A stretch of DNA of 64,000 bases from Eulemur rufifrons (GCF_041146395.1 NC_090989.1:52230501-52294500), one strand, 5' to 3'; positions 25,868 to 38,663 are shown, numbered from the stretch's first letter. Notes: generated by a model not told the origin, from the letters alone. Numbers and translations: made by a program.

Positions 25868-26216
25868 TTTTTGTTTGTTTGTTTGTTTTTTGAGACAGAG
25901 TCTCGCTTTGTTGCCCGGGCTAGAGTGAGTGCCGTGGCATCAGCCTAGCTCACAGCAACCTTAAACTCCTGGGCTTAAGCGATCCTACTGCCTCAGCCTC
26001 CCGGGTAGCTGGGACTACAGGCATGTGCCACCATGCCTGGCTAATTTTTTCTATATATATTTTAGTTGGCCAGATAATTTCTTTCTATTTTTAGTAGAGA
26101 CAGGGTCTCACTGTTGGTCAGGTTGGTCTCGAACTCCTGACCTTGAGCAATCCACCCGCCTCGGCCTCCCAGAGTGCTAGGATTACAGGCATGAGCCACC
26201 GCGCCCAGCAAGATGT
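25868..26216 (-). mobile_element. Strepsirrhine-type Alu, inverted
   Basis: A (TTTG)n/T tail at 25867-25890 leads into TGAGACAGAGTCTCGCTTTG and the body ends CGCGCCCAGC at about 26209. The expanded linker is present in the variant TTGGCCAGATAATTTC, like the copy at 21486. The flanks AAGATTTTTT and AAGATGTTTTT are a possible imperfect duplication. Confidence 0.88.
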
Positions 26217-26234
26217 TTTTAAAAAAAGAAAAAA

Positions 26235-26770
26235 CATAAGTTACCAATATCAAGAATGAAAGAGAAATCATTACCATGGATCTTACAGATATTAAAAAGA
26301 TAATTAATAAAAATTATCAACAACTTTATACCAATAATTTCAACAATGTAGGCTAAATGAACAAATTCCCTGAAAGGCACAAATAACCAAAACATACAAA
26401 AGAAGAAACAGAAAGCATGAATGATCCTATATCTGTTAAGTAACTAGAATTCCATAATTTGAAATGTTTTTTCTGAAAAAAAAAAAAAAAAAAACCCTCC
26501 AGGTCCACATGACATCACTGGTAAATTCTACTGAATATTTAAAAAATAATAATAAACATGCAAAAACTCTTTAAGAAAAAAAGAAGGAGGAGGGGATATT
26601 TCCCAATTTATTTTATGAAAATAGCATTACTATGATACCAAAATCAGACAAACACTACAAGGAAAGAAAACTACATACCAATATCCCTACAGACTCAAAA
26701 GTGCTCAATAAAGTATTAACAAGTTGAATCCAGCCATGTACAAAAAGAATATTACATCATGACAAAATGA
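26235..26770 (+). mobile_element. L1 ORF2 internal fragment
   Basis: ACTTTATACCAATAATTTCA, GGTCCACATGACATCACTGG, TAAATTCTACTGAATATTTA, CAAACACTACAAGGAAAGAA and TACCAATATCCCTACAGACT follow the reverse-transcriptase part of old L1 ORF2. The frame is destroyed by indels and an A-run. Confidence 0.8.
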
Positions 26771-27419
26771 AATTTAATTTTGTTTAATATTCAAATTATT
26801 TTTAAAGTTTAAAAAAAGATTTAGAACTAACCTAAAGCTTCAATAAGCACACATGGGGTAAATGACTGACAGAGGGAAGTTTGAAAAATGGAGAAAGACA
26901 AAATAAAAGTTTCTTAAATTAAGAAAATAGAGAGAGAGAGAGATGAAACCCAGATCAAACCATTCACAAAACATTTTTATTTGTAAAGTTAATTGATTCC
27001 GATCTTGGTTGGATTATTATTTATTAACTAAGTAATAACCATAAAGGAAAAAAAATCTCAAAATACAGAGAAGTCCACTCTATTTCTATTACTTTTGTAT
27101 TTACCATAATATTTAACTTAAATTAAAAAATTATCAATATCTGTATCCTCCTCCTGAACAATATAAGGCCTCTAGAACACTTTAACTCTGATAATGCCTC
27201 ACAATTTACAGCTATGTATTTTAGCTATATCTTTTTTACCTCCTTAAAAATTATTTTTATGTAGTTTGCTTAGATTTGCCCGTATTTTTACATTTTGCTT
27301 TTATCATCTCTTCCTGAATCTCAGACCATCAATTTGGAATAAATTTCTTCCATCTGAAGTATATATTTTAGAATTTCCTTAGGCTAGAGATTGTTAATTG
27401 CTAACCCTAAGATTTTATT

Positions 27420-28250
27420 TAATATTTGTCTGAAATGTCTTTATTTTGCCCTTGTTTGCAAAGATGTTAATGGACTTGCTATTCCAGGTGAGAGTTATTT
27501 TCTTTCAACACATTAAAATTATTCTTTCTTTTGTCTTCCATGGTTGTTCTCAGTTTAATTATCTTTTCTTGGTAATCTGGTTTTTTCTTTTAAGAGTTTC
27601 CTTGCTACCGGTGTTCTGCATTTAGCTACAAGGGTGTGGGTTTCTTTTTATTAATCCTGTTTGGGAATTAATGTACATTTGAATCTTTGGATATATATTT
27701 TTCATTAGTTCTGGAAAGTTATCTACCCTTAACTACCATTAATATTGCCCCTGCCCCATTCTATCTCTCATCTCTTACTAAAATTCTAATTTTATACGTG
27801 CCAAATCTTCCCACTCTATCATTCATATCTCAATGTCTCTTCATATTTTCTGTTCCTCTATCTCTCTACACTACATTTTACATAATTTTTAGTTCAATCT
27901 CCCAATTCACTACTTCTGACTTCACAAGTATCTAATCTGCTTTTAAACCAGCCTTTGGATTTTTTTTCAAGTATTATACTTTTCATTTCTAGAGGTTCTA
28001 TGTGATTCATTTTGAAATCATCTTGTTCATCTTTTAGTCTTTTATTTCTTTCAATATATATTAAACATACCAATTGTGTTGATATTAAATAATTCAAATA
28101 GTTGAAGCTTTTTGCGTTTATTGTTTTCACTGGTTCTTGCTCATTGTGGCCAGTTTCCTTGTGTATTTGGTGATTTTTGATGATGACCTAGTAACTCTTG
28201 GCATTTATCTGTAGGACTTTTTGAAGCCTGGATTCAAGGCACATCCCTTC
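27420..28250. mobile_element. Possible old LINE-derived sequence
   Basis: T-rich sequence includes TTCATTTCTAGAGGTTCTAT and TCATCTTGTTCATCTTTTAG, phrases I associate with antisense ancient L1 segments. Orientation and limits are uncertain. Confidence 0.35.
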
Positions 28251-28929
28251 TAAGAGGATTTGTGTTTACTTATTCCAAAGCCTACAGGAGCACTACCAAC
28301 CTGGCATCACTTTAAACTTCATTTTCACCTTGAAGTTTTTCAGACCATTTCAGTGGTGTGAATTCAGGCTGTAATCCTCTAGGAGTTGGCTCATGGTTAT
28401 GAATTCTGATGAGATAATTTTCCTCCTTCAACCAGTGCCAAAGTTTAACTACTGCAGTTTTCCTTGATGTTCCCTTAGGAAATGCGAAACAAGGCAGGTT
28501 TATTTCACTGTCACACCGAGTAAGTGTACACCCTCAGTGTCTCGTTTACTTTCACGAGTATTCTGCATCCTAGTGAAATGTTGTAAAAGGGTCCAAAATT
28601 AGACTCCTCAGTTTGAGAGGACCTTGGAATTAACTTTTTGTCCCTTGCTCTCCACAAGAACCTGAAAAATGAAGTTCAAGTTCAAAATATTTGGCAAATG
28701 CCACCAAAATGAACAACATCTTCAGTTGTTCAACTAACTCTAACTTAGTTTTGGCATCTGATCTTGCCATCTCACTGATGCATTTAAACACAAGTTTCCT
28801 ATTTTTAAAAAATCCAGGATATTCAGGGGGTTTTGTTTGTTTTACAGTGGGAGTGTCAGTCTGGGTATCTAGTGTATGATTCTGCCAGATAAAAAAGTCT
28901 TTTTTACATATCTTCTCTGGTATTACTTC

Positions 28930-29720
28930 CACCGGCTATAAGACTCTCTTTTCACACAGTGCCAGTTATCAATGTATTGCTTCAGTTCCAAATTCACTCT
29001 TCATTGCCTGCTGTGTAAAAATGCAGCTGGCCTTTTAAACAGTTTTTATTTGCCAGCTGAGATAATGCTAAGCTTTGTCAGTAGAGGGCGGTGGGAAGAC
29101 ATTACAGGAGGAAGCAGTTTTTCTTTTTGTTCCTGGTGTGCTCCTGCAGCAAGCTTCTGCAGCATATGCAGCTTCTCCAGCACCAGGCTTCTAGAGTGCA
29201 CACAGCTTCCCAGGCACCACCTCCTGCAGTGCGGGCGGCTTCTCCAGCACCGGGCACCTGCAGCTTGGGAAGCTTCTCTAGTGCAGGGCAGTCAGTAGCA
29301 AGGAGCAACCAGTAGCTTCCTCTAGCAGTAGCTTGGGCTGTTTCCTAGCAGAATGCATTCAGTGAGACACTCTCCTATAAACAGCTTTTCCCTGCACTGC
29401 AGAGGATGTATAATATTTCCAGGGCTTCCATCATAGCAACTTCTCTGCCATTCAGTGAGTCCTGGGGGTCTGATATCAGACCTAGAGCAGAGGGAAGCAA
29501 TAGCTCTTCCTTGGGTGTTGTATCTCAGTGCTTGGGTTGGGTAGTGACTGACTCTTCCCATCTGTTATTTCTGTATTCTTTAGAGTTCCCTTTACTTCTT
29601 ATTAGCCAATCCCTCATTAATCAGATCCGCTGTTGTAGTTAATAATTCTTTATATTAAATTTTCCGTGTTCAATTTATTGTATGTGTTTTTTGTCTCCTG
29701 ATTCGACCTTTACTGATGAC
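28930..29720 (+). mobile_element. Old LTR-like repeat containing 33-bp subrepeats
   Basis: GTCAGTAGAGGGCGGTGGGA near the left and a closing TCTCCTGATTCGACCTTTACTG suggest an ancient mammalian LTR-like element. Between them, imperfect units of about 33 bp starting GCTTCTCCAG or GCTTCCCAGG lie at 29171, 29205, 29238 and 29271. Confidence 0.4.
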
Positions 29721-30074
29721 TATACCTTCATCTGGTAATCTCCTTCCTTCTCATCAAGATTCATCTCAACCATTATCACCATTATGGTTTAGGTTTATTA
29801 GAATGAATCACATCAAAGTGCCATTTTTGTAGGTCAAAAATAGTTGGATATTGGCAATTTCAAGTGATTCAAAATAATATTTTCTCTGTAGTTCCCATTG
29901 CATACCAGCACTTATCCCACTAATTGAAAATATCAATTTTTGAAATAATGTCACCTACTATAAGACTGCAAATTCTTGGTAACAATTTTTAATCTTTTAT
30001 TCTTAATGCCTAAATGCCTAATCCAATTCACAGTAATTACTATATGCTGAAAAAATAAAATATGCTGTTGAAAT

Positions 30075-30175
30075 AACTGAATACTGGCAAATCACTTAGT
30101 CTCTCTAATCTTCAATTTCTTCCTCTTCTAACTGGGATCATTAACACCTGCTCTATCTAATTCTAAAGTTCTTAA
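30075..30175 (+). mobile_element. MIR fragment
   Basis: GCAAATCACTTAGTCTCTCT, then TTCAATTTCTTCCTCTTCTA and ACTGGGATCATTAACACC. Confidence 0.5.
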
Positions 30176-30419
30176 AATGGACTAAATGAATATTTGTTCC
30201 CACTTCCTTAGTACAGTTGAAGGCAGATCATGCTACTAAATGTGTTATTTCATATGGGAAAAATAATTGAAGAATCATTCTTTTAATGACAAGATTTGAT
30301 TTTTCCAACATTGTAATTAATTATAGAATTATTTTATGTAATTATTTCTAGCATTTTTCCTGTAAACATTGTAGAAAGTAAAATTGAAAAAATATGTATA
30401 ATTTTTAATTCTGTTTTTT

Positions 30420-31300
30420 TCTATTCAATGAAATGTTGTGGACATTTTCCTATATCATTAGGTGCTCTTTGAAAAACATAGTTTTTTGGATGAATAATAT
30501 TCCATTATATGAATAAACTATCAATAACTTATCAAATTATTTGAACATTTATGATGTTTTATATTTTTTGCAATTACAATACTATTAAGATAAACTTTCT
30601 TACAAATACTTATGCACATCTCTTATTGTTCCTTAAAAGAAATTTGTGGGAGGATATATTAGATCAAAGCATAAAAATATTTTTCATAAAATAGTTTTTA
30701 TGAAACTATTGCCAAATTTCCTTCCAGAAACCATGCACTAATTTGTACTACAACATTCAATGCATACTCAACAACAAAATGGTTTAGGGAAAAAAACTGC
30801 CAATTTAGTTGTTGAAAATACTATTTATTTTTATTCCTATTTCTTTTATTTTTAGTAACTGTTGTGCATGTTTTTATATTTATTGTTCTCTGTATCCTTT
30901 TGATGTTAAGTATTTATTTATAATGTATGAACCTTGTTTTTTAAAAATTGGGATCAACATATTTTTACTTTAAATTTTTAAAAGTTCTTCATTATAGCAT
31001 GAGTATTTACCAATTTTTCATGTATTTAAAAATTGTTTTTGTTATTTTCATTTTAGATTTATGGTAGGTTTCTGAAGTTTCATATTTTTAGATAGTCAAA
31101 TATCTTATGTAATTAATTTTTACTCTAGTGTTTTTTGCATTGATTTCATGTTAAGAGGATTCCTCCTTATCCTGACATCAGAGGCACTTCTATCTTTTTC
31201 TATCCAGTCCTAGCTGTTCTATTCTTTCAGTTTTGGTGTATCACATGAGATACAGTATGACTTGTTTTTTCTAAAAATGTAATGATGTACCAGTTATTTC
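30420..31300 (-). mobile_element. L1/HAL1-like fragment, antisense
   Basis: The path GAATAATATTCCATTATATG, TTATGATGTTTTATATTTTT, ATTGCCAAATTTCCTTCCAG, then a TGTACTACAACATTCAATG block is the antisense of the end of L1 ORF2. The part beyond 30800 is less certain. Confidence 0.55.
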
Positions 31301-31439
31301 ATAATCTGAAAGTTAACCTTAATATATTTGTGAAATCTTTGAAAATACCAGCACTTTTGGAAGGATGAGGATTTGAAGTAACTGAGTCATGTGCTTAAAA
31401 AAAAACTAATAATAAATATGATTTTGCTTCATTTGTTTT

Positions 31440-32386
31440 ATGAGTGCCTGATAAAGTATAGTGTCTATAATGGTCTAAACTTTAAAGGCCTTTTATTATT
31501 TATAGTTTTCATTAAAGAGATCATTCTTCTAAACAAGTGAGTGGATTCTGTCTGCTAAAATGTATTTTCCTGGCTTATAGATGGCAGGCATGTTAGTAGT
31601 CAATTGTCTTTTGAATTTGAAATACTGTCTTTGCTGAAGGTGTAGGGGTGTGTGTGTGTGTTTTATGTTTGTGAAATATCTGGCAACAACTCCAGTGGAG
31701 CTGTAAGAAATAATAGTTTTACAAAGTGTCCCTTCCTGCTCCATTCATCTGGCTTCCAATACACTGTCCTTTTCTTGCTTGTCACAAAAGATAGCCCTCT
31801 TGCTCTTTTGTCCTCAAAGCCGGCATCTCACACATCCAGAGTCAGTGGGTTGGGTTGTATGAGGGTTAAGGAGGTTCCTGGAGTGTTCTACTCGGATGTG
31901 ACACATACCTTCATGGAATGTATTAGAATTCCCCAGGGGATTTTGGATCTCTCCCACTTCCCTGAGAGTTTGATATACACTTTCCACCAGCAACCCAAGA
32001 TAATTATCCTCAAGATTCATTGAAAATATAGACTAGATCACAGTTCTTATTGGGAACAACAAACTGCCATTCTGGCTAAATTACTCAGCAAAGGAACTTA
32101 GTTTTTAATTTTAAGAACTATCATCATGACATGGATACCACTGCAACTGCCACCATCCTATTACCAGGATGGATTCTGAGTGGTCTCTGCTTCTCCACAT
32201 CCTGACTTTAACTCAGCGTCCAGAGTGGGTTAATCTGATTGATGGAATTTACCACATAGCTGCAAGGGAGGATTGGAAAGTGAATTACTGGTATTTTTAG
32301 TATCTAAGATGAAAGTTACTCACCTTATGAGCAAGGAGTTCATAACTTGGTAGACATCAAGAATGTCAACTGTCCATTCGCTAGAC
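31440..32386. other. No gene seen
   Basis: No repeat I can name apart from a short GT run at about 31648-31662. A 123-codon open frame at 31652-32023 has no recognisable domain and is probably chance. Confidence 0.4.
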
Positions 32387-32734
32387 CTGCGTCCCCAGCC
32401 CCCAGGCTGCGGAGTGGTCCGTAGCTGGCCAGGAACTGGGCCGCACAGCAGGAGGCGAGGGGATGGGCCAGTGAGGGAAGCCCCGCCGGCACCCACAGCC
32501 GCTCCCGGCTCTCAGATCACTGCCCGAGCCCGGAGTCCCGTCAGATCAGCAGGGGCATCAGAGCCTCACAGGGGTCCAAACCCCACTGCAAACTGCACAT
32601 GCGAGGGATCCAGGTTGTCCCCTCCCCAACGCTTGAAGATCTGAGGTGGAGCTGAGGTGGCCATGCACCCCACCCCATGGAAAACTGTCTTCCACAAAAC
32701 TGGTCCCTGGTGTCCAAAAGGTTAGGGACCACTG
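32387..32734 (+). mobile_element. MER1/Charlie3-like hAT element, near full-length
   Basis: The ends CTGCGTCCCCAGCC and GGTTAGGGACCACTG are hAT-type inverted repeats. The 8-bp flanks are CGCTAGAC (32379-32386) and CCCTAAAC (32735-32742), an imperfect duplication. Internal landmarks are GGAACTGGGCCGCACAGCAG, GTCAGATCAGCAGGGGCATC and CACATGCGAGGGATCCAGGT. High GC and residual CpGs make it stand out locally as a false CpG island. Confidence 0.85.
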
Positions 32735-33003
32735 CCCTAAACGGGTGCAGATAAACATTTAATACTTTTACAAGAATCTGGATGTTAGGTGACCAGATTT
32801 CTCAAAGGGATTGACCGTATCTCCATATACCATCTTGAGTTTGTTATTTCACAAATATTTACAATAGAAATGTATCTTGTCCAAGGCAGTACTCGAGGTA
32901 CTATTGTGGATGATACAATGTATAAGAAACTCCGGCTATCCTCAGGAGACTACAATCTAGTTGTGGAAGCAAGACTTACATCAACAGGACTTTAAAGATT
33001 GAC

Positions 33004-33296
33004 ATGGCTGGGCACGATGGCTCAGGCCTGTAATCATAGCACTCTTGAGAGGAGGAGGAGGAAAGATTGCTTGAGGTCAGGAGTTCGAGACCAGCCTGAG
33101 CAAGAGACCCCATCTCTACAAAAAATAGAAAAAGTGGCCGGATGTGGTGGCACGCACCTGCATGCCCAGCTACTCCGGAGGCTGAGGCAGGAGGACCACT
33201 TGAGCCCAGAAGTTTGAGGTTTCACTTTATTTTAATGACGCCACTGCACTTTATCTGAGGCAAAAGCAAGACTCTGTCTAAAAAAAAAAAAAAAAA
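33004..33296 (+). mobile_element. Old Alu, diverged
   Basis: GGCTGGGCACGATGGCTCAG to an A-run at about 33280-33296. It lacks the expanded linker (AAAAATAGAAAAAGTGGCCG instead) and is more diverged than the other copies, so an older subfamily. Confidence 0.85.
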
Positions 33297-33344
33297 CACA
33301 AACCTAACTAAAATACAAGGGCAATGCACATCAGTACATAACCA

Positions 33345-33540
33345 TTTTCTTAGTTTGGGTTTCCCTCAGAGCAGAACCTAAGACAAGAACTTGGGTCAGG
33401 CAGTCTATTTTGGAGGTGGTCCCTAGAGGAAGGAGTGAGGGAATAAGGGAGAATGCATGAAAAAAAAGAGAAAAAGCCAATATACGAGTGTCTGTATTTA
33501 TCCAATGGCTCCCACTGATAGGGAAAACCCCCATCTATTA
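33345..33540 (-). mobile_element. Left part of an old LTR-like repeat
   Basis: GTTTGGGTTTCCCTCAGAGC and GTCTATTTTGGAGGTGGTCC are typical of an antisense mammalian LTR-like repeat. The right-hand part may resume after 33945, implying interruption by the LTR at 33555-33944. Confidence 0.4.
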
Positions 33541-33554
33541 CTTAGCACAGCAGC

Positions 33555-33944
33555 CACCTGAGACGCCCACCCCTCCCGGAAGACCGTCATCAGCATAATA
33601 CTAACCTAACACCTGGCCCATCAACTAAGCCATTACCTGGTACATCAGCATAACACTAGACCTATTACTTGGCACATCAGCATAACACTAAACCTATTAC
33701 CTGGTGCAGCAACATAATACTAACCTATTACCTGACACATCAACTAACCTATTACTTGGCAGGCATTAGTCACCTGAGACCCCCACCCCTTGGATCACCC
33801 CAACTTAATAAAAGTGGGAAAAATTGGGTAGACGGGGTTCAGAATTTGGTGGCGAGACCCCTCTGAGCCCGCCGGTAAATAAACCTTGATTCTCCGACTC
33901 TCCGTGTCCCGCTCGGTTTGTCCTCGGGACCACCTGCTGTAACA
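33555..33944 (+). mobile_element. Retrovirus-type solo LTR with internal tandem repeat
   Basis: The order of elements is that of a retroviral LTR. The left part is a tandem repeat region (33591-33762) with about five imperfect units of CAGCATAACACTAA plus CCTATTACCTGG. A TATA-like TTAATAAAAG follows at 33806-33815, then a GC-rich segment GGTGGCGAGACCCCTCTGAG, the poly(A) signal AATAAA at 33878-33883 and a terminus near CTGTAACA at 33944. The phrase CACCTGAGAC occurs at both 33555 and 33771, flanking the tandem array. No gag, pol or env is nearby, so this is a solo LTR. Both boundaries are inferred and no clear target duplication was found. The ERV1 class is a guess from the layout. Confidence 0.6.
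33591..33762. repeat. Tandem repeat of about 32 bp inside the LTR
   Basis: Successive units contain CAGCATAA(T/C)ACTAA and CCTATTACCTGG or CCTATTACTTGG, with some shorter units (CATCAACTAACC). Such U3 minisatellites often hold enhancer sites in retroviral LTRs; function here is not known. Confidence 0.75.
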
Positions 33945-34439
33945 CTTGCTGTAGCACCACATGCCAATGATGAAGGGTTTTCCCCAGGGGCAATAACTCT
34001 CCCACACTTCCAGGCTGGGCTTGTTCACAGATCAAGCGAATTCCCTGATATTGGAGAAAGCCCCCTGAGCAAGTGCATTTGAAGAGGGCAAGGTGTGATG
34101 CCCACCGAGAGGCGAGCCTGAGCTTACATAGGCCCTCCTGCCACAGCTGCATTTGAAATCAGAGGTGGGTCAAGGGGGTGTGACGAGGGCACCAGAGGTG
34201 CCTGTTACATCGGTCAACCCACAGATGCACTTTGTAGGGACGATACATTCAAATGAGCACAAAATCACTGCAGGCTGAAGTGCTGGAGGTGGCGGGGGCT
34301 GGGCCATGGTGGGGTCCTTCCTTAAGGAGGCTGGACTCCAGCTGAGCCTGGAAAGAACTGACAGAATTTCTCATGCCAGAAATTTTGCAACACATCAGAA
34401 TCTGGAGCTTTCCAAAGTCTGGCTGTGCTGAAGGCAGCA

Positions 34440-37080
34440 GTTATATATTTCAGTGCATTGTACCTCTGTGATTCAGTCTATATTCTATTTCTCTTCTTGA
34501 AATAACATTACATTGAGGTTATGACATTTAGGCATCTTTCAAATGCTTGCCCAGGCTTTGACATGAAAAAATATTCCCTCAATCCAAGCGGTTTCAGAGT
34601 ACTAGAAATTCTGATAAAGTTAATAGCAGTTATTTTTAAAGTCCTTATGCACAAAAAATACAGCTCATAATAATTTAACTTAATGTTGATTCTGATAAAA
34701 TAAGCTACTACTGCTGAGTAAAATAGGTGATATATATTTCCCTCTGAATTTTCATAACCTTGCTTATAAGGTACCTGTGGAAAAAAAATTTAAAAATTTA
34801 TTTATATTTATATATTTAAAATATTCTTTATATTGATTTATATTTATGTATATTTATTATTCTTTATATTTAGGAGCCAATAATTATATCAAAATATGTG
34901 TATTAAAGAAAATGTTCATAACTTAAGGTAAAATGTGGGTCTATCAACAGATATTTTTTTATTCACGTCATCTTATTGCAAAAGTATGATCTATTCATCA
35001 TATTGTAAGAAATAAAACTTGATTTCTCTTAAAATTTATATGTTATATACTTTACCTACACCAGTCTTGCATACTCCCCTATTATTTGAAAGCAAGGTGT
35101 CTTCAGACTTACAAAAAACTGATTCACAAATGCCCCAAGCATGAGGCTACTTTCTGAGTTTGGTCATCTCCTTCCTTCTCTCACATTTACTCACTCACTC
35201 TGAAACGGGCTTCTTTATTCCTCACTCCTCTTTTTCCTCCTTTGAATAACATTCTCTATGAACAACCGCTAACCTGGCCTAAGTTGATGACACTATAGAA
35301 AGGCAAATAAACAGCATGCATAAAACATCCCATGCCCACACACCGTGTCCATTCCCCTTTCTTTCTTAGGTCAATGATGGCCCCATGGAATTGCTCTGGC
35401 TCTTCCTGCCCCCAACCCCTATACTCTTACATCAAGTTGGGCTACAGTTTTTTCCACCAGAGATAACTGCTTATGCATAGAGGTCCTCTTAGATGCCCTA
35501 TGGATTTCCTTGGTTTCTCCAACTTTTGACAATCTCCTCAGTAAAATTTCTACCTCTTTGCTCAATGACATGAGATAATGCTCTTGAAAGAAATTTGTAA
35601 ACAAACTATCAAACAATGTGTGAATGTAGTTTATTGTCATCATTTATGAACTCCCCAAATCACCCAAGTCAGGCCTAATGAATAGTGTTCATGACATGTG
35701 TTTTCAGAAAAAGAGAAAAATCCAAAGTTCCACAAATAAAGCTTACTTTCTCGCTCTAAAAGTAATATACTAATTGAGGAATGTAATAGTCTATAAAAAT
35801 GGAAAACAAAATATTTACCCTAAATCTGACCATCCAAACCTAGCCCTTTTTTTCTTCCTTTTTATCTATACTTATTTTCTTATAGGTATGGTCATATTCT
35901 GCCTACAATTTTGTAGCCCACCTGTTTGAAATAACATTATAGTCTAAAAACTTTTTATGCCATTTTATGCCCCATAACATCCTATATGATGAAATAATTT
36001 TATTGAAATTGTACATAACAAAAATGCCAGCACCATTAACATCTTAAGCCTTTGAAGGTATTTAGAAGTCCCCTTTAAAACATTCATAAATTTCTCCAGC
36101 TATCCTCTCTAATTAAACTTGCCTATACTCAAAATCACTATTAAAAATAAATGCATTCACTTTAAATAGGTTATTGTAGAGCATAGAAATTATGTCTCAA
36201 TAAAGCTGTTACTTAAAAAAATTACAATAAAAAATACAGGGGCATTTCCCCTTAAATGTGATTACATTTTTAATTATTTGATAGCATGGCAGAATGATTT
36301 ACAGAAATATTAATTTGCATTTGGGCTTATACATTTTTCCCTGCCCTCAATCCCAGATGTTAGCCTCAAGATTTTGTATTTCCTTTCTTCAGACATATTT
36401 GCATGGCCAACTAGAAGCTACATGAAGCATTTTCTCTCCCCATCTTGGATACAAATCTAAATTCACCTAAGAGTTCATGCAAGGTATCCCAGGGAGGGAC
36501 AGCAGAAAAGAGAGACCCTTTGAAGGTTGCAAGAGGAAAAAAAGAGGGCTGTTCTCTACCCTGGGGAAAGGTCAGGAGTAGAGGGGGAACAGAACTCTAG
36601 GGCAGGTGGCCCTAGGTTGGAGCACATGCAGGGATGGGTCTTGGGCACAGACTTGCCTTGCCGCAGCAGTGCCACTGAATCATCAGAACCCCTGAAAACA
36701 TAAAGTCCCCATGGGCTGGCACAGGTTCCAGCGAAAACTACGGTTGGCTCTAGGGTAACCAGAATGGATTCTCCTCTGTGATTTCAAAAGAATCTGGCAA
36801 TTTTGCATGAACCCTTTCAGGTATGAGGAGTCCCAATAAGCACAGACTGAATCTGTTGTCAGGCTGAAGACACAACGCCCCAGGCTTGGTTTAAACTGGT
36901 TTACAGGACAGAAAGAAACATAATTGTTTTCACTAAGAACATTCATATTCACTATATTAGTACTGCAACCTCATAGATTGCAATTATGTTCTAAATAGCA
37001 CTTCATATATGATGTTACTAATCGGTTTTTAAAAGGAAGGTCCCCCACCCCCCACAGACATACACAATGGAGCAGTGCTC
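34440..37080. other. No gene seen
   Basis: Long AT-rich stretch (notably 34780-34870), with no SINE and no clear LINE. A G-rich part around 36480-36660 has no exon signature I can support. Confidence 0.4.
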
Positions 37081-37084
37081 CAAT

Positions 37085-37205
37085 ATTTTAAACCTGGAAG
37101 GGATCTTGTAGATCTAGCCCAACTTCTTCATTTTAAAGATTAAAAACTTGAAACTTCAGAAGGTGAGGTGAATTCCCCAGAGTCATAGAGTTGAACCTGG
37201 GATAG
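37085..37205 (-). mobile_element. MIR fragment
   Basis: CTTCATTTTAAAGATTAAAA, GGTGAGGTGAATTCCCCAGA and GTCATAGAGTTGAACCTGGG. Confidence 0.5.
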
Positions 37206-37209
37206 AAGC

Positions 37210-38540
37210 GGTTATTGTCGCTCCTAGGCAGTGTTCCTCTGCTTCCTTGGATTAGGATTTGTAGCTGCCACATTAAAGCGCTAACAGACTGATGAGTTAC
37301 CAAGTCCTTCTGGGCAGGCTTGTAGTTATCCACTTTATGGATACAGATGTTGTGTTGGATAATCACCACATGTTAACTTGTGGTAAAGCTTGGCTTTATT
37401 GCAATTCACTTGAGAATGGTGAGCTTTCAAGTTTGTATAGTTCACCAGAACATCACAGCCAACCAAATCGCACATCTACCAGGGCACTTCTCCCGAGAAC
37501 AGCAGTGAGCAAGCGCCATCATTGTTATATACTATATAAAAATGTGAAAAGCACATTATTCTTTCACCTGTTTCTTCTAGTGTTCCTACAGTGATTTCGT
37601 AAAGACACACTTTGACCTATATTTTTATTCCTTCTATAACATGACCATGATATAATTCAGAATGAAGAACCAGCAGAAATGACAACATAAGATGCAAAGG
37701 GGTGAAACATAGTGAAACAAAAGGAATGACACATTGTGCAAGAGTTGATTTTATATAAGGATATGTAATAATATGAAAGATTAAGATGAAGTTGATGCTT
37801 TTGCTTGTATACTGGTTGGAAAAATCAGGATTTAGTAGCATAAGTGTGCATGGTTTACTGTGACACATGCAGAACTGTTCTGCTCTTCTTTGTCATCTTT
37901 TGCATGCTGGTTAAACATTTGTTACGCATTTTATCACCATTTAAGCACCTTTCCTATTCACTAACTTAGAAGCAATTGAAGCAATTTTAAATTCCCACTC
38001 TGGGGAAAAAAAAACTGCCATTAGAAGAAAACACATTTACTTTGATTTATTCCTATCGATACATTTTAATTCAAAAATATATTTTTCTGATTACACCTTT
38101 GCTCAATAATTGCAATTACACAGTATGGGTTTTGTTGAAGGAATAAAATATAATTTTTATCTGGTAACCTCACTAAATTTCATATCTAATGTTTGGGGGT
38201 TATTTATAAGAGTAGATTTTCTCATTATAAAAATATAAACATGTTAACAGTTCTCTCTGGTAAACATTATTTTATGAAATCACTGGGCCACCAATGTTGA
38301 AGTCAAAGTTCAGAAACAGGGATGTCAGAGGCAGGTGGGTGACCAGCTGTCCTGACAAGATCTCATAGGGCCAAAGGACCTTTGGGGAGTTTCCCCAGCT
38401 CAATATCGGGTCCTGAGTTATTGTGAGACCAATAACTTGTACTCCGATTTGATCATATCAAGGAAGTAATTCATGTTCATTAAATTCTCAAGGGACTGAT
38501 CTATAAACCTAGATGTAGATTTCTCATTTACAATGGTAGA
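37210..38540. other. No gene seen
   Basis: Unique-looking sequence without supported features. Confidence 0.4.
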
Positions 38541-38660
38541 AAGTAACTTGAGCTATGAAGTCAGTACAATTGGATTCCGATGCAGACTCACCATTATTTA
38601 CTGTGAGGGCCAGCTACTGAATTTCTCTGAGACTAAGTATTTGCATCTGTAAAATGCCAC
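38540..38660 (+). mobile_element. MIR SINE
   Basis: GGATTCCGATGCAGACTCAC and GAATTTCTCTGAGACTAAGT, then TGCATCTGTAAAATG. Confidence 0.6.
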
Positions 38661-38663
38661 TGT

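Noticed and set aside
29102..29315. Overlapping frames with Ser/Cys/Ala-rich repeats
   Set aside because: Generated by the 33-bp imperfect tandem units within an old LTR-like repeat.
31652..32023. 123-codon plus-strand frame
   Set aside because: No domain, no good start context and no flanking splice sites; consistent with chance.
33591..33762. Possible CRISPR-like array (regular repeats of about 32 bp)
   Set aside because: The units are contiguous and diverged, with no unique spacers, and sit inside an LTR in a mammalian genome.
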